Below, piece by piece: positions 10,302 through 21,285 of a stretch of 64,000 nucleotides of DNA (positions are counted from its first letter, which is position 1; every line of letters begins with the position of its first letter). This DNA comes from Ceratobasidium sp. AG-K (lineage: Eukaryota > Basidiomycota > Agaricomycetes > Cantharellales > Ceratobasidiaceae), in NCBI GenBank assembly GCA_037039685.1, contig JAWNGF010000012.1, positions 372,001 through 436,000 of the forward strand, written 5' to 3'. Under the pieces are notes generated by a model. The model did no database searches and was not told the origin of the DNA. It saw nothing but the letters and a program-made list of their open reading frames with translations. A program made the position numbers and the translations under genes.

Positions 10302-11800
10302 ATGATCAGGGAAGAACAATTCAAAGGGTTTGCCAGCAAAATGAAATTCAACATCATTATGGATATCAAGGAAGCTCAAGCAGAAGACGAGAGCATTAAC
10401 CAAATAATAGAACTCTGCAAGAAAAAGGAAGACCTTCCAAGATCAGTGCAACAAGGAATGAGAAACTACGCCTTCAAGGAGGGCCTTCTCTGGATCAACG
10501 GAAAAATCTATATTCCAGAAGACAAGGATACCAGGCTGAAAATTATGAGGACACACCATGATTCCCCAATAGCAGGTCACCAGGGGCATGCAAGGACATT
10601 GGAACTCATTTCAAGAAGATACTACTGGCCGGGACTCAAATCCTCCATGAACAAATACATGGATTTGTGCAAGCAATGTCAGAGAGCAAAAGGCACAAAA
10701 ACACAGGTACCCCTCAAGGCCCTAGAGATTCCTGGGGGACCATGGGAAGATATTGCATACGACTTTATTGTCAAACTACTGAAGTCAAAAGGGAACAACA
10801 GTATATTGGTGGTTGTAGACCGATTTCCCTGTATGGCACACTTCATACCCTGTAGGGAAGCAACAACAGCAGATCAACTAGCCAAACTTGTCTTAAAGAA
10901 CATATGGAAGTTACATGGTTTTCCTCAAAGCACAGTATTGGACAGGGGAACAACATTTAACAGCAAATTCCTGAAGGTTTTATATGAGAAGGTTGACATA
11001 GCTCTGAGCTTCAGCACAGCATACCACCCTCAGACCAACGGAATAACGGAACGGATAAACCAATGGATTGAAGCATGGTTACGCACCTTTGTAAACTACT
11101 GTCAGGACAATTGGAGCAAGCTTCTACCAATTGCAGAATTCTGTTACAATAACCAGAGGCACGGAATCATGGGAAAAACCCCTTTCGAAATTGTAAACTG
11201 CAGAGAACCTCTATGGAATGTCTCAAAGGAAGAGACAACAGTTCCTGAGGCAAATACAAAAGCAAACAACTGGCAGAAAGTTTGGGACAAAGCAAAAGCG
11301 GCAATGGAATGGCACAGGGAAAAAACCGCGACTGAACATGCACCCAAGTACATGGAAGGGGAGTTGGTCTGGCTCTATGGACAAAATATAAAGATGGATT
11401 GGCCCAACAAGAAATTGGACAACAAGAAACATGGCCCATTCAAGGTCAAGAAAGTCATTTTGAGCCATGCTTACAAATTGGAACTTCTGAAATCTATGAG
11501 GATATACCCAGTACTCCACAGTGACCTACTAAGCCCTTACAAACTGGACGATAGCTTCCACAGAAACCAACCCCGACCCCCGCCAATTATAACCAAAGAA
11601 GGAGAGGAACAATACAAAGTGGAAAGAATTGTAGATTGGAAGGAAACAAAGGACGGATTATTCTACAGGGTCAGGCGGAAGGGATACGATTCAAAGGAAG
11701 ACACAGAACAACAAGTGGAAAACTTTGGACAGCTCGGAAGGATCATGAGGAGGTTTGAAAAGGATTTCCCAGAAGCACCTCTTCCATCAAATTACAAATC
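10302..11800 (+). CDS. gypsy pol: integrase and degenerate chromodomain
   Basis: This is the longest undamaged part of the element; the frame is formally open from 10302 to 12299. An HHCC zinc domain (HH near 10550, CKQC near 10670) precedes a DDE core with DFIV, LDRGTTF and TERIN segments carrying the expected acidic residues. The tail near 11615-11790 resembles a chromodomain (YKVERIVDWKE, FYRVRRKGYDS). The aromatic position usually Trp before KGY is Arg, and the expected downstream Trp is missing, so histone binding is doubtful. The end of the real protein is uncertain; about 11800 is chosen because later sequence in this frame is low-complexity and overlaps the next ORF. Confidence 0.85.
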
Positions 11801-11911
11801 ACACAGTATAAAAGGAAGGGCTCAGCACACCAACAACCCATCTTGCAAAACTTGCTCATTCTCCAACTTGCTCTACACACTCCATGCCCTAAATCTCTTC
11901 TGCTCCTCACA

Positions 11912-12676
11912 ATGCCTGCTGTCACCCAGTCTACAATTGCCAACAACCTCATCTGCGTCCTCGAAGGGCCGGCCTTTCAGACGGCGCGCATCCTTGACGC
12001 AGCAGCCGCCCTCTATGTCTTTAAGCAAGCCCAGCAAGGTCCCGGGCGCCTGCAATTCCGCGCTTCTGACAACATTCTCCACTCAGACTTGGGAGAATTC
12101 CAATGGGTGGGAAAAAAGTGGCCAACCCAGATGCAGCTGCAGCAAAAGGACATTGTCGTGTGCAGAGGATGCGCAGCCTTCCAGGTGTCAGAGGTTGTGC
12201 TGCTGTCAACACACATGCTTGGAGTGGTCAAATGGGGCCAAGAAGGAGCTTATAGTAGCAAGTGGGTCCCTGGATACAAAGGCCATCCTCCATCTTTGAG
12301 GCCTTGCTGGTGTGACGCCTGGGACAAGAACTTTGAGGCGGACCTGGTGGACTGGAGGATGTAGCAGGGAAGATATCAAAGGGAGGGATTCAAGTGGAAG
12401 CCATTCTGGTGGCAGGAGAAGGAGGTGGATGTGTTGCAATGGACAGAAGTTGAGCCAGATGTGCAACAATGGTCGAAGGAACATGTGGAGGAGCAGGAGC
12501 GAGTTATGGACTGGTCCAAGGCTGACTGGACCAACAAGAAGACGTGGGAGAAATGGGAGGAGCACTGCAACAAACCGGGTAACACCATGTTCAACCCCAT
12601 AGACCTAACAGAGGAGAAGGAGGATGAGCTGGACGCCCTGGTAGAAAAGGCCAACAAGGACTGCTGGGTGCAGTAG
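11912..12676 (+). pseudogene. Extra ORF between pol and 3' LTR, one stop
   Basis: An ATG at 11912 begins a frame of 254 codons ending in TAG at 12674-12676, interrupted only by TAG at 12362-12364. The N-terminal half has mixed globular composition. The C-terminal part is rich in Trp, Lys and Glu (QWTEVEPDVQQW, WEKWEEHC). There is no signal peptide or membrane segment, so it does not look like an envelope protein. It overlaps the formally open pol frame. No family was recognised. It could be an accessory retroelement protein or a captured host fragment. Confidence 0.55.
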
Positions 12677-12703
12677 CCGGGTCCCCTCAGGTTCCCTTCA
12701 TGG

Positions 12704-12721
12704 ACCTTAAGGGGGGAGTAA
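12704..12721 (+). other. Polypurine tract
   Basis: A purine run AAGGGGGGAGTAA directly precedes the 3' LTR. This is the position where plus-strand DNA synthesis starts in LTR retroelements. Confidence 0.8.
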
Positions 12722-13180
12722 TGTCGTGAGCCTTGCTCACTTCATTGGACTTGTCTGCATCTCGTCCTGTCTCGTGGCTGCGTCTGTTATGTTTTGTTTC
12801 TCTTTTCCCACTGCGCTGCCACCTCCTTGTGGTTTTCCTGTTACATTGTGTAACACGGCTGTGCTTTGTACAAGTCATGTCTGTTCATACAGCATGACTC
12901 ATATGGAGACTCCTGATTGGTAGACTGCTATGACTCATGTGGCTGCGCTTTGTATGACTTGGCCTCCTTTTAAATATTTATAGAGGACCAACAAGCCTGG
13001 TAACCCCAGCTTGTTTTGTCTTGTCAAAACATCCCTTTTGAGTGACACTTAGAACCACCCCTACCCTTTAGAGCCTACAGACACTTAAGTGTGTTGCGGT
13101 TCAAGAGGTCACTTAGGTCTTAGTGCCGTCCACTCTCCCTTGCAGCTTGTCTCATAGCCACCAAGAAGTAGCTTACAACA
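12722..13180 (+). repeat. gypsy 3' LTR
   Basis: Partner of the 5' LTR with the same length and ends (TGTCGTGAGC to GCTTACAACA). It follows the polypurine tract directly and is followed by the CCACA duplication. It also carries the AGCTTGTTTTGT block, at about 13008-13019. Confidence 0.96.
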
Positions 13181-13183
13181 CCA

Positions 13184-14062
13184 CATCTGGAAACCTGTCA
13201 TTTGCTACATAGTGAGATGTATACTATGTATGAACTGTAGTCCATGTAGCATGTTAACTTTACTCAAATTATTATATCAATATGTAGTGCTATGGATCTG
13301 ATATGTAGCAGATTCCTCCAAAATATAGCAATATGTATCAACATGTAGTTGTATGTAGTGGCATGTAGCTGAGATGTAGCAGATGCCAAATTTCTGATTG
13401 GTCAATTGACTTTGGACATTGTAGCCATGCACTTACCATATACGGTAGTGATCAACTCAGATAGGAAGTTCTTGTGGATTTGTCCTCCCTCTATTTTGAG
13501 ACAAACTTTTGAACTAGCCAGCAGTTTTCCATCCCCTTTGCACCAATGTGACTAAATGCTATAGAATACCCCTGAGTGTGACATGGGGGTGCTGTGGTGG
13601 GGTAAGATGGAGGGGGAAAAGGAGGTTCAAGAGGCCAAGTGGCACTTGGGGTTTGAACTTAGCTGAGTTCCAAATGAGGTGTGATTGGCATCCTAAACAG
13701 GAATTTCCAAGGGTTCCCAATATGGTGAATTTCAAAATCAATCATGATAAATTATCCCAAATATGATAATGATTTTATCCTATTTTGGCCAAATGAATTG
13801 CCTTATATGGTAAGTGCATGGCCACAATGTCCAAAGTCAATTGACCAATCAGAAATTTGGCATCTGCTACATCTCAGCTACATGCCACTACATACAACTA
13901 CATGTTGATACATATTGCTATATTTTGGAGGAATCTGCTACATATCAGATCCATAGCACTATATATTGATATGATAATTTGAGTAAAGTTAACATGCTAC
14001 ATGGGCTACAGTTCATACATAGTATACATCTCACTATGTAGCAAATGACAGGTTTCCAGATG
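13184..14062. mobile_element. Inverted-repeat element, probable non-autonomous DNA transposon
   Basis: Arms at 13184-13445 and 13801-14062, 262 bases each, are reverse complements with about five mismatches by eye (roughly 98%). They start CATCTGGAAACC and end GGTTTCCAGATG. Both arms carry dispersed ATGTAG/CTACAT motifs. The 355-bp centre holds no convincing gene. Long terminal inverted repeats without coding capacity suggest a foldback or MITE-like element. No target-site duplication was recognised; the left flank is disturbed by the gypsy insertion, whose CCACA duplication overlaps the first two bases of the left arm. Confidence 0.75.
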
Positions 14063-15138
14063 CCTTGCAAGACAAGTGCGCATTTCGCTCTTGGTTGCTT
14101 GCAAGCCATCAGGAGCGCTGAGGAGCTGCTGCGAGCTCAACGAGCACCTCCCATTGATCCCGAGACCACACAACATTCTTGGGTTTTGCTGACGCACGTA
14201 ATGAATTGAGCTCACACAAGGAGAACACTTGATTCGGAGCGACTCCCTCCCTTCAACATTCAGCACTAGGCCTTGGCGCAAGCATCCGTAGAATTTTATT
14301 GCGATTCCAATGATATTTTTTGCATGTTCTAGTTCTCAACGGCTGTCAAGCTATGATAGAAAATAGGTGAGGAAAGGTGGTTAATGGTGCGTCCCCCGAG
14401 ACGCTTCAATTATTTGTCTTTTCATTCCATTCTTTTTCTCGGCACCTGCTCCTGCTTCCTACCATCCCGTACGTACGTTTATCTTATTCATAAGTGATGT
14501 ATTTACAGAGATACGGACACAATCATTTTCGACCTCCGTAGATCGAGATGTGATGTGTCAAGCACCGATCGCAAAGACTTCCGCAAACGGCTGTAATTCG
14601 CGATCTCTGATGGAAGTAACCTGGGTGGGCGGTAGGCCAGTAATTTGGCTATAATTTGACTGTAATTGGCTAGCCCTAGTTATTACAGTAATGGGCGCAA
14701 AATACCTGTTGTCGAGGCAATTATCTCTTGTCAATATACTTACGAGTCTGCACAAACACGCATTTGATTTTATCGGGCGCCAATGGTATTATGGTTCACC
14801 CTTCCAAATTTACCACGGGTTCTGCTCAGCCCGGCGCGTTGCTAGCAGCTCTTACATGTAACGCATGCCAGGTCGCCGAGCTAGACGCCTATCATTCGCC
14901 TCAATATCTTGAAGCGTGGGTCCTCCTGCCCCTCACTTTAAGTTGTTGCAGACCGACAACTCGCCGGACTGGGTTCGGCAAATCGTCGCGTGTCACCTGA
15001 ACCACCCGGCTTCTCTCCAGTCTGCCGAGAAATTACCCAATCTCCGTTGCCAGCCCGTGTCCCGAATTTTACTCCATCGTCTTCTGTAATTGCTTCACTG
15101 TTCTTATTGTGAAACTATAGCAATGACGCGGGGATCGT
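14063..15138. other. Intergenic, no gene recognised
   Basis: Between the inverted-repeat element and the GH131 gene no frame shows recognisable protein features. Base composition changes from AT-rich transposon sequence to more balanced host sequence. The downstream part should contain the GH131 promoter. Confidence 0.5.
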
Positions 15139-15146
15139 GTATAAAT
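15139..15146 (+). promoter_or_regulatory. TATA box of the GH131 gene
   Basis: TATAAATA lies about 70 bases upstream of the GH131 start codon at 15215, a usual spacing for a TATA-driven secreted-enzyme gene with a short leader. Confidence 0.55.
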
Positions 15147-15214
15147 ACAGCTCCTCCCCGACGAGCTTGGCACTCCAGATTCCCCTTCATTTTATTGATA
15201 CATTCTCTGCCAGC

Positions 15215-16692
15215 ATGAAACTCTCTGTTGCCATTTCATTCATTGCGGCTGCAGTCGTCCAAGCTGGGACGGTTGTCTGGGACGGTTCATTTGACCCCTT
15301 CAATACCCCTGACGACTTTGCCAAGTGGAGCTGGGCAAACCAAGTTGGAACATATCAATATGTAAGTCGGACCACGTCAGTCACTCAACTTTCAGCCTGA
15401 ATACCCGCGTCCTCTAGTACATTCATGGCAGGTGCGAGATTCATTGGCTACGTAGAAGTTCGTACTCATTAAGAACTACCATAGCGGTCCGCCAAGCGAC
15501 TATCTGGCGCTCTCTCCTAGCTACAAGAACCCAGCTATTACCCGTGAGAGCAAAGGTCTCAAGCTCTCAATCTCTCCGAATGCGACATGGAACTCTCAAA
15601 TGTAAGTTCATGGCGCAAGGATGACCTGCTCCATCTTAACGCTAATCGCCACAGGGAGCGCACTGAGCTTATCCCTCAGACCACTGCTAATCTTGGTACC
15701 GGAACTCTGTATGAGCTTTCAGTTGAATCTTTAGACGCTGAACTAACAACTGGATTACCTTCAGGTTCTACCACTTTTCTGTCAAACGGTCCAACACAAA
15801 TGCACCAAACTCTGCACTCGAGCATCAGGTCATGTTCTTTGAGAGCCATTTCACTGAGGTATGTCCCGTTGCCTGACGACAGATCGAGGGCACCTCTGAT
15901 GACTATTGAAGTTGAAATATGGCGTTGGGAGCAACCCTACTGATTTGCAGTGGTTTGTGTCAGGCACAAGTAAGTGGAGCACACCGTTCACCGCTGACAC
16001 TTGGTGAGTAGCTTTATAACTTCAATGCGCCATATAATTTCTTTATGTGAATATACCTTCGTCTGACATTGCCTTCGTCATTCCTCGCCTATATAACTTA
16101 CGTTGTTTCGTTCTAGGTTCAATTTCGCCTACGAGATCGACTTTTCAGCCAACACTGTGGGACTGTGGGCTTCCACTGGTGGTGCAGCCCTGACCAAGGT
16201 TGTCACGAATGTTGCCACAAGTGCCTCCACTGTGAGTACTTCAATCTCATCACTCGTCGCGCTCTAACTGACTGCGTTCCTCTTAGAATTCCGCCGACTT
16301 CCATGTTGGTGTGCTCCGTATCGTCAACCAGCCAGGTATCGAAGACTGGTACTTTAGCGGTGTCTACATCGAGTCCGGCCCGATTACCACCGCCATTGGC
16401 TCCGGTTCTGCCACCGTGACCGCCACCACTGCAACAACCGCTACTACAGCCTCCACCACCAAGCCAATCACCACCACTACTACCACCACTTCTGCCGCAT
16501 CCACCACTACCAGCGCTGCAAGTGGTACTGTAGCTCATGTGAGTCCCTCAGTCCCGTAATCTTACTAGGCATTAACCTATATATGCGCAGTGGGCACAAT
16601 GTGGTGGACAAGGATACACCGGACCTACCGCGTGCGTGAGCCCTTATACTTGCACTGCTGTGTCGCCTCCATTCTACTACCAATGCCTGTGA
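15215..16692 (+). CDS. Secreted GH131 beta-glucanase with CBM1
   Basis: Predicted 328-residue secreted enzyme. Residues 1-17 ([17 protein letters not shown]) form a signal peptide. The catalytic part starts [12 protein letters not shown] and contains [19 protein letters not shown] and ERTELIPQT, which match the GH131 fold known to cleave beta-1,3/1,4/1,6-glucans. A Thr/Ser-rich linker (about 16390-16530) leads to a C-terminal family 1 cellulose-binding module with four Cys ([12 protein letters not shown] to YYQCL). Nine exons: 15215-15361, 15418-15431, 15485-15601, 15655-15708, 15765-15858, 15912-16003, 16117-16231, 16287-16538, 16591-16692. Their lengths sum to 987, a whole number of codons. 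Exon 2 is a 14-nt microexon. The role is plant cell-wall breakdown. Confidence 0.92.
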
Positions 16693-17439
16693 GCGGAAAT
16701 TATGTATGGTAGTCGCCTGATAGGAATCGAAAGCTTTGTTGCAATTTTGTCGACCAACTGGTTTGCGATGAGGGTAACTGAATGGCACACCAAGTTTTCC
16801 CGCGTGTAAGTCGTGAACGGAGCTCGACCCATGTCCCACGCCTAGCCCACTCGTCACACCTCACCACAAGGCCACTAGTCAACTGGGACATCATCGCTGC
16901 CAACTGGTGGGCGAAGGGGGCGGCCAATCTATACGCGGAGCGCAATCCCCTACCACCACTGTTCACGGGCTTCAGTCACATGCCCATGCTGGTCCACATT
17001 AGCAGCTCCCCCAAAGATTACCAAGCGAAGCCTCGATACTTGTGTGCTTCGATATCGACCATATATGGTCCAAGACGTATTGTTTTTGCCTGTATTTCGC
17101 TCCCGTGATATGATTTCCCTGGAGCATACGGCATTTGGGAGAGTTAATCCTTTCAAACCAGTGTCCATTACGTTCGCCGAGCCAGGAGCGGGTGACCAAA
17201 GGTGCCGGCCCCAGCACACTATAGATATTGACGGCGGAGATCGCCTATGAAACCCTGCCGGCAAACTAGGAAATGCCATTTGTGGGTTGCATGGCAGCGT
17301 ACGTGTATTCCCATGATCGGACACCGACACGGAGTGCATGATGTCTCCGATATCGCAACGGTGGCAGTGCTATGGTGGCTATGTTGTCCCTGAAATAGGT
17401 TGTTGGGAGTTAGGGGCAGTCAGTTCAACGACAACCACG
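16693..17439. other. Intergenic, no gene recognised
   Basis: About 750 bases between two plus-strand genes. Frames here overlap on both strands without recognisable domains. It should contain the promoter of the antiporter gene. Confidence 0.5.
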
Positions 17440-20400
17440 ATGGCTGGACCCGCGTCCAACGACGGCAGTGATGTCTTTGAGACGCCACCTTCATCAGCGG
17501 CACTGTCTTCCAGTCTGCGAACACCGTTGCCTCGTCCTGGCAACTCCGGGGCATGGCAAGACCCAGCTCAAACGCCGCGGCATCATCTAGAGGTTCGTGC
17601 ATCGTGTGGCACACGAGGTGCAACATCCACTAATCGGCTGATTGCACTCTAAGCAGGGCACCTCGTACTTTCCACCATCCTCTCCCTCAATCCGCCCAGT
17701 GTCACCAAACTTGCGGCGCGCAGGAACTGCCCCCAGGTTCAGTCGCTCCACATCGTACAACACCGACCACCGCCGAAATGTCCGGAGCGCAAGTGTCGCA
17801 AGCTCCAACACAGGCAGACGGGGAGCAAGAGCTGACCCCGCTACTTTCTCGGGTGAGTCGCTGTTTTGCATGACGTGACTGTTTTGACCTCGGACCAGAA
17901 GCCGAAGAAGATGGCGACGAAGGGGACGATGATGAGCCCGGGCCATCCAGAGGGCGAACCCCCCGGGACGCCGGGAACCCCATACCCGGAGAGTCGGACG
18001 AAGAAGTATCGGAGCTAGACGACCCAGTAACAGTCAAGGAGCGCCAGTCAATGATCAATGTGGAACACCCATTTGGTCTGCGCATCTGGAAACCCGCCCT
18101 CTACAAGAAATCCCGTACCGTCAACCGAAATGCCGAAACGGACCTACACTCTGCCCCCAGTGCGATTGCTGAGCGCCATCTCATTCTCGGCAACATCATC
18201 TGGACTCTGGTCTTTGGATGGTGGCTCGCCGTCATCTTCGTTGTCGTATCCGGTCCTTTGTGGCTACTTCCCCGAGGTGGTCGTCAATACGGTAGCCTCA
18301 TTTTCGGCCTTGGCTGGTACATATTTTGGCCATTCGGCAAATACGTCGAAGGCGATCTTGACGAAGTGGAACGCAAGGAATTTGAACAGGAGCTCCAGGA
18401 GGCTGAAGGACTACAGCAAGTGCACGACGACCGGCGCTCCTCGGCTGCGGACACTATTCGCCCTGCCTCACGGAGCCGAGCACTGTCCGATCCTATTGGA
18501 CATGAGCAAACCGATTCTTGGAACCCACCAACTGAGCACACATCACTTCTCAATGCGTCCGATTCCTCGTCAACCAGTCCACCCCCCCTCCTACCCGCCA
18601 AATCCTATGGTGCCCTGCGCCCTCCATCCCCTTCGGAGCTCATCGATACCCTCCACACCCCCGCAGCGATTAAGCGTCACTGGTTAGGCCAATACATGTA
18701 CTGGCTCGTTTTCAGCCTGGTCGTATTTCCGCTCCTTGGATTTGTGATGATCCTGTGCTACGGTTTGGTGTTTACAATCCCCATGGCAAAGCTCAACAAC
18801 GCACTGCTTAAACATATGTGGCGTCACCCGCTCAAAATCAGGTTTTGTGCTGCCCCTCCCGGTCAAGTCGTCCCGTCTCCACCCTCGAGCTCCGACGCCG
18901 AGGACCAGGAAGGTGCCGATACCCCTCAAGGTAATGGGGCCGGCCCATCCTACGTCGTTAAGAAGACTCGACTCCATCCGGGCCAGGCAATCCTTACCAG
19001 TGGACGCGCGAGACGATATGGTGGACGCTCGACAGTCCTTATGTGCACGTATCGCGCTCTTGGACTCAAATACTACAAATACACTATTGGCGGCGTCAAC
19101 ATACTTTTCATCAACCTCATTCCGATTGTCTTCTTCGTCATCTTTGACGCTCTTGTCCTAGAGCGTATCGCAGAGTCCAAACGTCATCGAGGCGAACACG
19201 TGCACTGGATCTTGAACGCCCTCACCCAGCGAGCATTCATCTTTACTATGAGTCTAGCGAGTGTGATCCCCCTCAGTTACTTTATTGGCATGGCGGTTGC
19301 AAGCATTTCGGCCCAGTCGAGTATCGGAATGGGCGCGGTCATCAACGCAACATTCGGTTCTATATTATGAAATCATCCTTTACGGCATTGCCTTGACCGA
19401 CGGCAAAGGGCGCCTGGTGGAAGGTTCTATCGTCGGAAGTTTGTTGGCCGGCGTGTTGTTGATGCCTGGTGCTAGTATGTGTAGTGGCGCTTTGCGACAA
19501 AAGGAGCAACGCTTCAACGCCAAGAGCGCTGGTGTGACGAGTACTATGTTGATCATGGCCATCATTGGTGTTGTATGTCCAACGTTGTTCTACCAGACTT
19601 ACGGCAACGTGAGTGGAAGCTTAGACCACGTTTCACATTTTGATACTTACCAAGCTTCTTAGTTCCAACTGATATGCGATGGGTGTCCTTCGCCAGTTCC
19701 TGGGCAACCACTACCTCAAGACGCACCATGGACATGTACTCACTGTCGATACGAACATCCAGACCCAATATACGATCCGTTTTACCAGAACACGGTCAAG
19801 AGCCTCATGTACTTTTGTGCGGCCATCCTATTATTGGTACGTCTCACCGCCTTGCAGCCCATCCCACTGTGCTCACGTCCTTGCAGTCCTACCTGATCGG
19901 TTTGTGGTTTTCGCTACGCACGCACGCTACCTCGATTTGGCAAAACCCGCAGCAACTCATGCAACCCAACGAGCTGCCTATCTCAACCAACTCGTTGCGT
20001 GGAAGTACTTCAACCGTCAAACCAGGGCTCTTGCCTACCCATCAGAAGGCTTTGAACCGCAAAGCGAGTGCTGCCACCCTTACCGGGATTCTTAGTGGAA
20101 ACGCGCCCGGGCCGAGCAACAGTCCTACTCAGACCAAGCGGATCTCGTACGCGCCCCCTCCGGCCACTCAACAACTCGCTCCACCCCCAGGCGGGCAGCA
20201 CATCCCACATGGCGCAATGACACCAGTGATGGAGTCTGTCCAACACACGATGAACAACAACCAATCACTCCAGCCGACACAGTTTTCAGCCGACGACTTT
20301 ACCCGTGCCGTCGCAGTCGCTACAGTTTCTGCACTGCGACATCAACAGGCGGGCCACCGTCGAGGCGTCGAGTCAACCGCTCACGATGAGGCCGGTGGGC

Positions 20401-21285
20401 ATGGCGGGCATGATGCGCCTAGCTGGAGCCGAACGGTCAGTGCTAGCGTGCTGCTTGGATGTACCGCCTTGTACGCTATCATTGCCGGTGAGTCCTCCAC
20501 ACGAATGCCGCCAAGCTACTTCATAACGACGTTTCGCAGAAATTCTCGTCGACGAGGTCGATGTCGTGCTCGAAGGGTCCGGGATCGATGAGAAATTCTT
20601 GGGTATCACCTTGTTTGCACTAGTGCCCAACACGACCGAGTTCATGAACGCAATGTCGTTTGCGCTTACCGGCAATATCGCGCTCAGGTGAGCACCTGCT
20701 CGCAGCCACTGAATGGCCCCTGACTTATTCCTCCCGTCGGCAGTATGGAGATCGGTTCAGCCTACGCCCTGCAGGTGTGCTTGCTTCAAATCCCCGCGAT
20801 GGTTGCGTTCTCGGCGTGGTGGGATCCGCAAAAGATGGGTACAAACGCGGATACGTTCACGTGAGCCTTGCTTCTGTTCTCGGTCAAATTCGACATCGGG
20901 GAATCCTCGACGATGCTGGCTCTCAATCACGAAGATGCTGACCATTTCCCCTGCACAGCCTGATTTTCCCGCGCTGGGACGTGATCGCAATCATCCTTTC
21001 AATCTTCTTGCTGACCTACACCTATATCGAGGCGAAGAGTAATTATCACCGAGGCAGTATATTAATTATGAGGTATGTTGTTCTGTTTTTCCGTACAGAC
21101 GCGCTCGGCTAACCCATAACAGCTACCTGGTTCTTGTGTCTGGATTCTACTGGGCTCCTCCCCCGAGTGACCCCGATGGACGTGAAGACCTTTTGACGCC
21201 TGCTTTCCACGCCGTCGCCCGAGACTCGATGATGAGTTGGAAGATGTGGGCTGAAGTATGGGTGAGGAGCCTGTGGATGCGGTGA
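17440..21285 (+). CDS. VNX1-type vacuolar cation/H+ antiporter, frameshifted
   Basis: A protein of about 1,125 residues of the CaCA superfamily, resembling yeast Vnx1 (low-affinity vacuolar monovalent cation/H+ exchange). A Ser/Pro-rich cytosolic N-terminus precedes the conserved HPFGLRIWKPALYKKSR and a YccF-like membrane block (GNIIWTLVFGWW). Then come exchanger repeats, the first with GMGAVINATFGS, the second with VPNTTEF and FALTGNIALSMEIGS. A loop carries two CxxC pairs (CDGC, CTHC). Exons: 17440-17592, 17657-17852, 17899-19608, 19663-19836, 19887-20487, 20540-20687, 20744-20860, 20959-21072, 21123-21285. The sum is one base more than whole codons: at 19362-19368 there are seven bases where six are needed, so the frame breaks just after ATFGS. 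This is either a sequencing error or a real null allele. Confidence 0.88.

Larger units (their letters stand above)
5935..13180 (+). mobile_element. Ty3/gypsy chromovirus, structurally complete, coding-defective
   Basis: A 7,246-bp element bounded by two 459-bp LTRs (5935-6393 and 12722-13180) that begin TGT and end ACA. The five bases on each side are identical, CCACA at 5930-5934 and 13181-13185, a clean target-site duplication. Inside are a primer site, gag, protease, reverse transcriptase, RNase H, integrase, a degenerate chromodomain, an additional ORF and a polypurine tract. The order PR-RT-RH-IN places it in Ty3/gypsy, and the C-terminal chromodomain in the chromovirus branch. Multiple in-frame TGA codons and at least two frameshifts make this copy non-autonomous. 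Confidence 0.96.

Noticed and set aside
11801..12299. Extended pol tail in the integrase frame after the chromodomain
   Set aside because: The sequence becomes Ser/Cys-rich and low-complexity and is the shadow of the extra ORF in another frame.
13184..14062. CRISPR-like or tandem array from repeated ATGTAG/CTACAT motifs
   Set aside because: The motifs are irregular and belong to two long inverted arms, not to spaced direct repeats.
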